From NCBI GenBank assembly GCA_011317545.1, contig WUJK01000001.1:4259001-4323000 (forward strand): a DNA stretch of 64,000 nucleotides. Reading direction: 5' to 3'. The DNA comes from Coniella vitis. Its lineage: Eukaryota; Ascomycota; Sordariomycetes; Diaporthales; Schizoparmaceae. Position numbers and translations under genes: made by a program. Shown here piece by piece: positions 1 through 9,787 of the stretch (its first letter is position 1; every line of letters starts with the position of its first letter). A model generated the notes under the pieces. It searched no databases and was not told where the DNA came from. It was given only the letters and a program-made list of their open reading frames with translations.

Positions 1-7
1 AACGTAC

Positions 8-770
8 GTGTTGTATGGTTTGTATGCTCCCCTTGTTTGCGTGTAGTTGGGGATGTGGTGTGGCTTGGCCCAGCTGCGTGCCACCTTGGTGAGTGGGTCC
101 TGGGTTGGGGGTGTGTCGACGGAGTAGGAGATCCAGGCGTGCCAGAGGGGCTCGATTTGAGCTCTGTGATGGGTTGGTGTTTGCTGTTAGTATCTGCTTC
201 AACCTTCTTCATTGTGTAGGCCTTCACTCCAGTTTTGGCCTTGTCTCATCCGTCCTTTTTTGTCCTTCTGCTTCTTTTTTCGTCGCTCTCTTTATGCAGA
301 AGCGCCAGGAGTGTGGAGGCAGTCGCAAGCAAGGTAAATTTTGAATTCCAGACGTACGGGTCAAAGTCGTGCTCCTTGTAGTCCACCCATCGTGTCCGCA
401 CTGTTATCGGGGCGTCTCAGCTACTAGCCCACAACGCTTCTCCAAAGTCTTTGGGGGTGATGGATACTAATCGCGTACAGGGCAGTTCATCCGTCATATT
501 CTCAAAGTACTTGTTGCCATACTTGTCGGTGCCAATCAGGGTGCCGGCCTTGGTGTCACCTGCAGAGGGTGTGTTTTCCCGTCAGTCTCCTGCTGAATGG
601 AATCGTCCTCGTCTATGCGTGCCAGCTGGTGGCCCATACCGATGTACTGTATGAAGCATAAGCCGTCAGTTGGCGTGGAACGGTGCTTGGAGAGTGTGGA
701 GATGAACATACGTTAAGTTGATGCCAGTATTCCTGTGGACGACAACGACAACGAGACCAGGTCAGTAAAT

Positions 771-813
<43 letters not shown>

Positions 814-898
814 CTTTTACACGCCCAAAAACAAGTCAATTGAATACCTTGAGGCCAATCTTGCGAAGGTTGGCGAGTGTTCTCGTGATTGTCGACAT
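8..898 (-). CDS. NDUFA12: NADH:ubiquinone oxidoreductase subunit NDUFA12 (B17.2 / fungal 13.4 kDa), partial
   Basis: Accessory subunit of mitochondrial complex I at the inner membrane. Exons read on the minus strand: 848-898, 712-732, 640-646, 479-559, 358-400 and 8-163. A consensus donor (GTACGT) at the left edge shows that the gene continues outside the window. Joined exons give an N-terminus starting MSTITRTLANLRKIGLK, then the family blocks HQLNYIGDTKAGTLIG, NKYFEN, ELPLRTRWVDY and AQIEPLWHAWISYS. These blocks are diagnostic of NDUFA12, and reading phase is kept across all five introns. The third exon is only 7 nt. Intron 1 holds a long CT microsatellite. The gene is head-to-head with PGS1, 386 bp apart. 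The missing part should be a short C-terminal tail. Family assignment is firm; the micro-exon is inferred from continuity of the conserved block. Confidence 0.9.
772..811. repeat. (CT)n microsatellite inside NDUFA12 intron 1
   Basis: About 20 uninterrupted CT units lie inside the first intron of the NDUFA12 gene (733-847). On the transcribed strand this is an AG-repeat upstream of the 3' splice site. It looks like a simple slippage repeat. Confidence 0.9.
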
Positions 899-1284
899 TT
901 TGGCGGCGCTTCACAAGGGCAGCGAGTCTGCTTGGGCCTCTGGGGAGGGTTGGTTTGGGTCGTCACCAAAGCGATGCGCATCATGGCTGCGATGCTTTGG
1001 GGGACGTTCCCGGCGGGCAGGGGTGTGGGTCTGGGTCAAGCGCTATTGTCCAATTAGGGAGCTTCAGTGGTCAGCGCGGTACGTACCGGCATGTCGATGT
1101 ACCGATGTACTTTACAGCAACCTCCCCTGCTAAAATTTACCGGCACATGTCGATGTCGACGTCGACGACTTGGCGTAGAAGAACATTTGGCGGTTTAATC
1201 TAATTTCTTGATTCTTTGTTCATCCGATTTCAGGGCTTTTCTATTTGCCTTCTCTTCTTCCTTTGCGCAAGTTAGTTCACGGCC
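899..1284. promoter_or_regulatory. Divergent intergenic region between NDUFA12 and PGS1
   Basis: These 386 bp separate the start codons of two divergently transcribed genes for mitochondrial inner-membrane functions, so both promoters should lie here. No TATA box or named binding site could be assigned with confidence. The region holds short GTCGACG-rich repeats around 1150-1175. Confidence 0.5.
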
Positions 1285-2913
1285 ATGCTCGCCAGGAGCG
1301 CCGTGCCAAGATGCGGCGCCCTTAAAGCGCGCAAGCCGTTTTGCTTCATCGCCAACGTCAACATCACCGCGAGAGCCCATATCGCCAACAAGTCGCAGCA
1401 CGCTCGCCACTATGCAACGGCAGGCGCTACAGGCGCTGCAGCCCCGGCATCGAGTGCCATGAGCTCGGCAGGCATGCTCGCGCCCTTCATCAGTGAGCTG
1501 GACAGGATTGCGCCGTCCTTCCCAGTCCACGGCTCCCAAGTGCAGGTCCTGCAGACGCCGGCCGACTTCTACGACATGCTCAAAGCCAAGATTCGCTCTG
1601 CCAAGCGTCGCATTTTTCTCTCGACTCTGTACATTGGCAAGTCGGAGCGGGAGCTCATAGTCGTGCTGCAGGATGCTCTGCGTGCCAGCCCAGACCTCAC
1701 GCTTCACGTCCTGACGGATGCCCTGCGAGGCACGCGCGAGTCGCCCCGTCCTTCGTGCGCATCGCTGCTCGCGCCACTGGTCGAGGAGTTTGGGCCCCAA
1801 AGGGTCGATATTCGCATGTACCACACGCCCAACTTGACAGGTCTGCGCAAAAAGTACATTCCCAAGCGCATCAACGAGGGCTGGGGTTTGCAGCACATGA
1901 AGCTGTATGGCTTTGACGATGAGGTGATGCTCTCAGGGGCCAATCTGTCGACGGACTATTTTACGAACCGCCAGGACCGCTACCATCTCTTCCAGTCCAA
2001 GGAGATCACTGAGTTCTACTGGGGTTTACAGAGTGCCGTTTCGTCACTTAGCTTCAGGATCGAGCCGTCAAAGTCGGCGGCAGGCTACGAAAAGGTATGG
2101 CCTGCTGAAAATGCGGCCCCTTCGCCACTCAACAGCCCCAAGGAGTTTGTTTCAAAGGCCACAGAGCGAGTAGGACGCTTCATAGCAACGCCGGCGGCGG
2201 CGGCACCAGCAGCCTCGCCAGGAGAAAGCCACGACACGAGCATCTACCCCTTGGTGCAAATGACCCAACTACTGTCGCCTGACTCTTCTACAGAACTGCC
2301 TGCTCTGACACATGTGCTCAAGACACTGGCACAGCCCGAGTTCTCCAATTCGTCTTGGACATTTACCGCTGGCTACTTCAACCCGGCACCGTCGCTCACC
2401 AGATTGCTCCTTTCGACCGCCTCTCACCACAACGTCGTCATCACGGCCTCGCCTTTTGCCAATGGCTTCTTCCAGTCAAAGGGCGTTTCCGGCATGCTTC
2501 CGGACGCATACACACTTCTGGCTCGCAATTTTCTGCGCGACGTCCACGCGCGCAAAAAGGACTTAGCTATTACGCTCAAAGAATGGCGACGCGGCACGGT
2601 TCATGAGCCTGATGGCTGGACCTACCACGCCAAGGGCCTGTGGGTGACTCTGCCCTCCGAGTCTAACCCCTCCCTCAGTCTGGTGGGCAGCTCCAACTAT
2701 ACCAAACGGAGTTACTCACTCGACCTCGAAGCCAACGCCATGATTTTGACGCGCAATGAGGACTTGAAAAGAAGACTGGGCGATGAGCAGCGCCGGCTGC
2801 AAGAGTATGCGGCGCCCGTCACCAGAGACGACTTTGCGAGGACCGAGAGAAGGGTGAGCTTGAAAGTGCGGGCCGCCATGTGGATTGTTTCCCTTGTGGG
2901 AGGAGCGCTATGA
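1285..2913 (+). CDS. PGS1: CDP-diacylglycerol--glycerol-3-phosphate 3-phosphatidyltransferase (phosphatidylglycerophosphate synthase)
   Basis: Transfers the phosphatidyl group from CDP-diacylglycerol to glycerol-3-phosphate, the committed step to phosphatidylglycerol and cardiolipin in mitochondria. It is a single exon of 542 aa. The first about 50 residues are rich in Arg, Ala and Ser with almost no acid, as expected for a mitochondrial presequence. Two phospholipase-D-type HxK motifs are visible: HMKLYGFD at about residue 204, followed by SGANLSTDYFTNRQDRY, and HAKGLW at about residue 448, followed by LVGSSNYTKRS. The acidic residue of the second HKD motif is absent, a feature I recall for eukaryotic Pgs1. 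The chosen ATG is the first in the frame. A low-complexity Ala/Pro insert (about residues 305-315) separates the halves. Length fits fungal homologues. Confidence 0.93.
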   Translation: MLARSAVPRCGALKARKPFCFIANVNITARAHIANKSQHARHYATAGATGAAAPASSAMSSAGMLAPFISELDRIAPSFPVHGSQVQVLQTPADFYDMLKAKIRSAKRRIFLSTLYIGKSERELIVVLQDALRASPDLTLHVLTDALRGTRESPRPSCASLLAPLVEEFGPQRVDIRMYHTPNLTGLRKKYIPKRINEGWGLQHMKLYGFDDEVMLSGANLSTDYFTNRQDRYHLFQSKEITEFYWGLQSAVSSLSFRIEPSKSAAGYEKVWPAENAAPSPLNSPKEFVSKATERVGRFIATPAAAAPAASPGESHDTSIYPLVQMTQLLSPDSSTELPALTHVLKTLAQPEFSNSSWTFTAGYFNPAPSLTRLLLSTASHHNVVITASPFANGFFQSKGVSGMLPDAYTLLARNFLRDVHARKKDLAITLKEWRRGTVHEPDGWTYHAKGLWVTLPSESNPSLSLVGSSNYTKRSYSLDLEANAMILTRNEDLKRRLGDEQRRLQEYAAPVTRDDFARTERRVSLKVRAAMWIVSLVGGAL

Positions 2914-5557
2914 GCTGAGCTGAGCCAAGCTGAAGCTGAGTTTTGTGTGTCCACGCTCTGTGTTTTCAAGCGGCTCCGCAAATCCTCGGCCCGGTTCTGA
3001 CACCTCTGCTCAATGCTTGTTGATTAAATTGCGGAGGTCGGCATTTTGATACCCCCATATACCCCTTGAATGAGAACTGAATCGGGAGGATTTGCATCCG
3101 GCTCGCAAGTCTACTTGATTCTGCCGGTCTACAATCGGGGAAAAGCAGGAGTGTTGATTTGCTATGCATTGCAAAAAAAAGAACAAGTGTGCTGTTCCAA
3201 GCCAGGCACGGACTGACCCCGCGCTCGATTTGGCTTACTGCTGGCCAAGGAAAGTTCAAGTCAAAGGGATCCCACTGGATGCCCACATGAAAGATGAGGT
3301 TCCGCAAGTCGAAGCATGACGATACTTGAGGCTGTTCTCCGCGGCAGGCCAGTATGAAGGAAGCCTATGTGCATGTTACGGCCAGGCTGAGGCTCCTTGC
3401 TACAGCGGATGGAGGACGAGCCGGTATTTGACAGGATCCACCACACCAACATCGGCATAGCTATCCAGCTGTCTGCATATGAAGTGCTTCGTGATGCAAT
3501 GTCGTTACTCAGCAGTTCTGCAAAAAGCCGCGTGTCGCGCATCAAGACAAAGGGTCAGGAGCAATGGCTTCCACCAGTACCCGCCATGGCGAGGCCCGCC
3601 CCCCCCCCCCGGCGTGTGAGATGACGGGTTCTAGCATGGTGTGGCTGGATAGGATAGAATAGGGTAAAAGACGGATGATATGGGGGTTTCTTTTTACTCG
3701 GAACTCGCATTCCTCGAAGCCGAGTACCATATGCTGTGGTTACACCGCGGCGGGCGACAGTGTTTCGGGCGACACATGGCTCGCTAACCGGTAGAGGTGG
3801 CTTGCTTGCTGGCGCTTCTTGCATGGGTTTTGTGGTCCCCCCCGCCTTTCACTTGTTCATAGGCCGGCCTACAGCAGTCGACAGCAGCATGTGACAAGCT
3901 GTCAAGGACTTTTAGGGGGAGAGTTATTACAAAGATCCAGTCTTCTATCTACTATCGCCATGATATTCAGCAGCGTCTTATTGTTCAGCAGAAAAGAGGA
4001 AACGAGATGTCGCTCCGATCGCGCCCGCAAGCGAACAAGGCGCGCAATTACCGCCCTTTGTGTGTACATGACCATTTTCAATACCAGGTTACAATCACGC
4101 AGAGGATGTGCGGTTCGATTGCTGCAGGGCCGTGCATGCTTTACCCACATGCTGCAGGGCGAGAAAATAAAAGTGGCAGGACTGCGAAATGTGAGAGCTC
4201 GTGGGCCGGATCGTCGACGTTCCGGCCGCCTCTTTTGCGGGGTGCCTGGTTGACCAGCTGAACAAGCAGTAATCCTTTTTTTTTTTTTTTTCTTTTTTTT
4301 CTAAATTGCAGAATTAGGCTTCAACACGCGAGATCATGGCGGCCAAGTTTTCTTTGAGCGATAGCTGGGGGGGGGGGGTTTGGCTGCGTTGTTCAATCCT
4401 TTGGTATTTTTTATGTTTATCAAGCCTAGTGGTATATTGCACCTGGTGGTATGAAAAAGTGTGTACTACTTACGAGCGTTCGAACGTGGTTCATGGACTT
4501 GGGTATGAATTCTATCACGACCGTCCTATGCCGGCATACATGTCTGGGCATGCTTATCCATCACTATGCAGCAAGCTACTTCTCCTTCGCAACGGCACGC
4601 ACGCATGTCTCGGCGTATAAAAGAATGACAAGTGAGAATGATCCTTAGCAATCCTTGGATGCTTATTTTGTGGAGGATGGCTTCGGAACGTCATGCAGCC
4701 GTTCACCTCCTCGTACCAAGACACTCCACTTTTTGGGAGAGGATCTCACTTCCCATTGTTTTGAAACAGAAGAGGGGGGGGCCGAGAAGGCGGCCATCAA
4801 AAGAAGGGAAAGGATCCCGTCATCGAACTTGGCATGGACGATAATGGCGATTGATTTGATTCACTTAGCTTTGAAAACCACTTTTGCGGTGTCCAAGTCA
4901 ACGTCTGGCAAGTGCCAGCCAATAACACGGCGAGAATGCGGCCGGAAACCAAACGTCCCGGGCCTGGGGTTGTTTATCGTCCCATCTGGATGTAGGTTAA
5001 TCTTTCGATGACAGGCGCGGTCTATTTTGTGCCAGTGGGGATATCACGAACATGCTTGGCAAGCCCCGTCCGGTTGTTGGTGATTTGGTAGGCTTGTGGA
5101 GTGAGTATCCTGTGTGGGGGGCTTGAACCAAGTGAGCCGGACGCATAGGGGCGAAAGGCACTTGTTCTACCTGGCGTTTCTTCCATTCGAAAAGGCACGG
5201 GTATAGAGGCAAGCACTGAGCAGGAAAAGTCTCTTTTTTGTATTTGGAAGATGCTCATCATCTTCTATTGGTATTGGTGAAGACTCACGCGTCGGTCGAC
5301 GGGGAGCCGGAGAAAGATCCTGAAAGAAGACTCTAATTTCAAATTGGATTTCAATCACTAGAGTGCCCGCGTTCAAGGAAGGTTATTGAAGCTGTCATCC
5401 TCTCGCTGACTTCCTTCAAATTATATGGAGAGAGATATATTCCACGAGAGATCCCTCGAGTCTCAAGCGAAGCATAACTGCTGTCTTCACATCATGTCCA
5501 CCAACACACTTGTTTTCTCCCAGTCCATCTCGAACCAATCCTCCTTTTCTAAAAGCC
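2914..5557. other. Intergenic region, 2.6 kb, no gene recognised
   Basis: I see no conserved protein, tRNA or splice-consistent gene here. Short open frames on both strands (for example 3819-4253 and 4336-4620) have no recognisable motif and overlap simple runs of C, G or T (3600-3610, 4276-4300, 4370-4378). The right end must contain the promoter and leader of the secreted-protein gene at 5558. Confidence 0.5.
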
Positions 5558-6818
5558 ATGGCTTTCGAAACAGCAACAGCAACAAGATCAGTAGCAGTTT
5601 TACTACTATCAGTCTTCCTCTTCTCTGCACAAGTTATAACGCTACCAGCAGCCCATCAAGGAAACCATCACCACAATCATCAACGACAAGACGGCTACCA
5701 CAACTTGACCACGACCGCAACCTGCGTCTCAAATACCAGCAGCAGCCAGCCAAACCCAATTGCACAAGAATATGCCCAAGAGGTCACGGGCACCCTCAAC
5801 GCAACGCTGGCCATTGTCCCCATCCCACTCTCGCTAGCGAGACAGCTGGTGCCTTCGAAATGGGCCATTCTCGAGGCCGCATACCGCGCTCTACTTCCTG
5901 ACTTCCCCCAGGGCATGTATCCTGTGGTGATGCAGGCGGGGCTGGACCATGATATCCAACTTGCCGCATATGATATATCCGTGGCCGATTTTCAGGTGAG
6001 TGGGTTGACGTTCCTCTATTCTATTTACCTCCTTTTTCACGTGTGATGCGAAGAACACAAGCACGCACCAAAATTCTATGGAAATCTGTCTCGAGACCTG
6101 AGAATAGACACGGCAAATCAAGCAGAAAGAAGAAGAACAAAACGAAATCTAACACGTTCCACAGCGTATCGGCTGGTCTTTCCCCTTCATCGACCTCCTT
6201 GGCGACGGCTACACCTCCTTCACGTGGGCCCCAGCACAATTCATCAGCGCCGACAACGAGGTAGCCATCGCCGGCTCGCAAGCATACGGGACCCGCGTCT
6301 TCCCAGCCGCCTTTGACCAGTCGTGCGAGGCATACAGCCGACAGCCTGATGGCGCAGTGGGGTTCGCAGCCAGAGAAGTACCCAACAATAATAATAATAC
6401 GACTACCGGCTCCTCTGTGCACACTTCCTTTACCTTTTCGCCACTATCATCATCCACAGAAGAAGAAGAAGAAGAAGGCGGCAGCAGCACCGCGATGCCG
6501 TACCCGCTTGGTTTCTTCAAGAACGTGACGAACCAGCCGATCTTCGCCAACGGGTCGCAGTGCGACTTGCAGGTGCGCCTGTTCAACTCGACGATCAACC
6601 AGGGGGCGCACGCGCCGGTGCCGGTGCGAGGGAGGATATACTCGAACCTGCCGCCTTTGAATCAAAGTATGATCGATGGAACTGCCGGTGATTCTGTGGG
6701 GAGTGACACGGCGCGAGAAGGAGTGTTTGGGATCCTGGTTGACACGCCATTTATAGAGTATAATCAGTTGGACTGTCAGACGCTTGCGGGGTATTCTGGG
6801 ACTGGCTCTGGTGATTGA
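5558..6818 (+). CDS. Secreted glycoprotein, possible acetoacetate-decarboxylase-like fold
   Basis: Two exons, 5558-5995 and 6165-6818, joined in phase 0 by a GTGAGT..ACAG intron, give 363 aa. The start at 5558 sits in a good context (AAAGCCATGG) and opens a clear signal peptide (hydrophobic core AVLLLSVFLFSAQV). In-frame ATGs upstream would bury that signal. The body has many N-x-S/T sequons, a His/Asn-rich stretch after the signal, a poly-Glu run encoded by GAA repeats (about 6460-6475), and blocks such as VPIPLSLARQLVPSKWAIL, QAGLDHDIQ and IGWSFPFIDLLGDGYTSF. The phrase with an aliphatic run, an RxLxP step and a later hydrophobic block reminds me of fungal secreted proteins with the acetoacetate decarboxylase-like fold, but this is weak. 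No enzyme function can be claimed. Confidence 0.7.
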
Positions 6819-7457
6819 TGAATTTATGGATAGAACCGTCTTGCTGTCAGGCCGATGGGATGTGATATCATGTTTTAATTCGATAGCGTGGCGGTACTAT
6901 CAGGGTGTGGCCGTATTATACTAATTAATTCGATTACTTTGGGAGCTGTGGTGGCTTGTCTGGTTTCACACTGCTTCACTCTGGTTGTGTGATACTTTTT
7001 TTCCCCTCTCTCTTCTTCGCATTTTGGTTTCTATTTCGAGCCTTCTCTAGAGTCACCCATCGGACTTTTGTCCACGTTAATGTTCAACTGGGCTTATGCT
7101 CTTCCTGTAACATGGATCATGTCGAGTATTCGAAATAGTGCAACGAGTCAATGTTCAGGGAAATACAAACTGCCATTAGCACGAGGGACCTCCACAAACA
7201 CAGATAAATATACACCATGTTTCCCGCGACGATTATATCCAACGTCGATATTAGGCACTACTATAAGTCGCACCGAAATTTCAAGCTGTGATTACTACCC
7301 AACTCTACACGAAGGATATATATAATCCGAGCAGCTCTTGTCTGGACCAAACGTTACACAAGCGCCTCGCCTCGCACATGTTTCTTCTCCAAGCAAAGTA
7401 ACAGCCAGTCCCATCTTCACAGCCTATTTTTCGGACATTGACACCAATGTACTTGTT
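6819..7457. other. Convergent intergenic region
   Basis: This contains the 3' flanks of the secreted-protein gene (plus strand) and of the esterase (minus strand). It is AT-rich in parts (7190-7330). No gene is seen. Confidence 0.5.
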
Positions 7458-8712
7458 TCAAATCAACCCCGCAATGGTGCTGTTCCACGCCAAGCAGCCC
7501 CCCAAGTCGGTCGCTTCGAGCGCAGCGGTCGAGTTAATGACAGCCTGGCCCAGAGCACTGGTGCCGCACTTGATGCCGAGGACAAAGGCGCCGGCGACGA
7601 GGTTAGCCAGGTAAGGAGCCGTGTGCTGGATACGTGTTATTATATTTTTTTCCCCCACCCTTTTGTTTAGCAAGGTCATCCATTACACCATTGGGCTGGA
7701 TTCATTTTCAAGCACAAGTAAAAAACGATGCTGACTGGCACTTACAGTGTGGTCAATGGGGAAGTACTCGTCTGTGACGTTTGCGCCGAGGTTGTCCTCG
7801 AGTTGCGCCGCGTAGTCGCCGTGGGAGACAAAGTAGACGCCGGCAGAGGGGCCGCCGAGGTATTGTGTAGCCAACCTAGTGAGTTTTGAAGGATTAGTGA
7901 AGGCGTTAATACAACATGATAGGATTGAGAGACAGAGAGAGAGAGCAGTTGACATCATAAAGTCTCTTGTGGCGCAAACATCACCAGCGACTGACGGTAT
8001 CTCCACCGAAAACAGACCATGAACGAATGGACCTACCAAACATAGTACTCGAAGCGATTGGGCACCCAGGTAAACGTGCCGGTCTCCCATGGGTTATCTG
8101 GCGTGGCCGAGCTGAGAATGACCTTTGCGCCCCTTGCGAGGTACAGCGCGGAGGCCTTTTCCAGGTAGGCGGGGAACGTGTAGATGGTCTCGTTGACGCC
8201 GTCGTACTCGGAATAGCAGACCTGGGCGCCGGATCCAGGGCAGTCGGTGCGGCCGTCGTCGTCGCTCAGGCTGCCGCCGTCATTGTGGCCCAGCTCGATC
8301 ACCACCCACTGGGTTTTGTGAAGCAACCCAACCACCAGTCAGCCAGCACTCGGGAAAGAGTAGCAACAGCGAGAAAGGAAAAAAGGAACCTTTTCTCCAT
8401 CAAAAAAAGCAGAACAGGACATAAGAGACCCCAAACACATACATCTCCAGACACAAGCTCGTCGGCAATGTCCTGGAAGCGCCCTTCCCGCCAGTACGAG
8501 CGCGCAGAGCGGCCGGCAACGGCCTCGTTCTGCACGACATACTCGGTGCTGTTGAACGAGTACTGCAGGTAGTGGCCCCAGCCCTGGGTGCCGTTGCCGC
8601 CGCCGCCCTCGGCCATGGTGCTGTCGCCTGCCAGCCAGATGTTCGTCACGGCCGCGGCGCTGGGCACCGAGCCGAGCAGGCCCGAGAGGACAAGGATGGG
8701 CGTGTAGTGCAT
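7458..8712 (-). CDS. Rhamnogalacturonan acetylesterase (SGNH hydrolase, CE12-like)
   Basis: A secreted enzyme expected to remove acetyl groups from rhamnogalacturonan I of pectin. Exons on the minus strand are 8443-8712, 8037-8308, 7746-7875 and 7458-7625, giving 279 aa in continuous phase. Residues 1-21 form a signal peptide starting MHYTPILVLSGLLG. The SGNH blocks are visible: block I LAGDSTMA with nucleophile Ser31, the ELGHND block around Asn99, and FPIDHTHTAP near the C-terminus with the Asp222/His225 pair spaced DxxH as in the CE12 family. The ATG at 8712 was chosen because it directly precedes the signal; upstream codons in the same frame belong to the leader. A plant-polymer esterase suggests contact with plant material, without fixing lifestyle. 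Confidence 0.88.
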
Positions 8713-9787
8713 CTTGGACAGGAAACGATGAATGGATGGATAGTGTAAGGGAGGAAGGACTGGATGCTGCACAGAGGAGTTGCAGCAGGCATAACCGGGG
8801 CTGGCCAACGTCTGGAATATAACATGCAGCCCTCCATCTTGGATCCATATCACTGGCTTTTCCTCGGCTGCTTGGATCCGCGAGTCCACCAGAATAGCGA
8901 AGAGAAGAACAGAAAAAAGCCACGCCAGGCTTCGCTGAATCGCCATAAATCCAGACGAGACTCAGGGTCCTCTCCTCCCATGGGTAGTCGTGGTCGCTTC
9001 ATACGTCAGGCAACCCGTCCCTACGTACATCCTTGAGAGCACAAATCTTGCAGCGTGAGCGGTCCTGGAAGCGCGGATGCAAGGTTGCCATGCCGTTGCT
9101 GTCAAGAAACCCAATTCTCCCACCATTCAGAGATTCCATGTGACGACCCCCAGATCGAAGCGGGACTTGCATACATCGGTACCTGGCCTGGCAGTCGGAC
9201 CAGGGGAACAAGACCACCTGGAAATGGAGAGATCTCCTCAAACAAGCTTCCTGCTTCCTGCAACCTGCCGCTCTGGGCTGTGCGGAACATGGGTGTTGTG
9301 GTGTGGGAATAAAGAGGCTGGCCTATTAGTTTTTGGGTGGTGTAAATGCCCGCCAATAGTCTTGAGAGTAAGAAGTCGGTCACGAGGTATATTTGCATAG
9401 GAAATTATCCTGCTCCCCTGTTCGTTTCGTTCCCTTGTGCCCTTCTCTGGGAACGGAACAATGCAACGCGAAGGGTGAGGGAAACCTCTTCTCTCGATGG
9501 GGTTTGGCACGACCTGGATCGAGGGGCTGGCTGAGCTGTGGTGCAGAGGACAAGAGAGGGCAAGAAGAATATGGATAATGTATTAATATCAGGGTTCAAA
9601 TTGGTATCTTTAAGAAGGGTATAGCGACAATTACCGCAACCGGTGACTTGTTTCGTTCAAGTGCTCAACGCCTTTGCAGCCTCCAATATATACTTGCACA
9701 CACATTTTATATTCATTCATGCCATGCCCCGGCCCTTTTCTTCTCTGCTCTCTTCTCATATTCCTTTCCTCGCTCCAGCACATGCCC
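8713..9787. other. Intergenic region, about 1.1 kb
   Basis: This is the promoter side of the esterase and the 3' flank of the aspartic-protease-like gene. No conserved coding sequence, RNA gene or repeat was seen. Confidence 0.5.

Noticed and set aside
3819..4253. 144-codon frame in the 2.9-5.5 kb gap
   Set aside because: Overlaps low-complexity DNA, shows no motif and no convincing start context.
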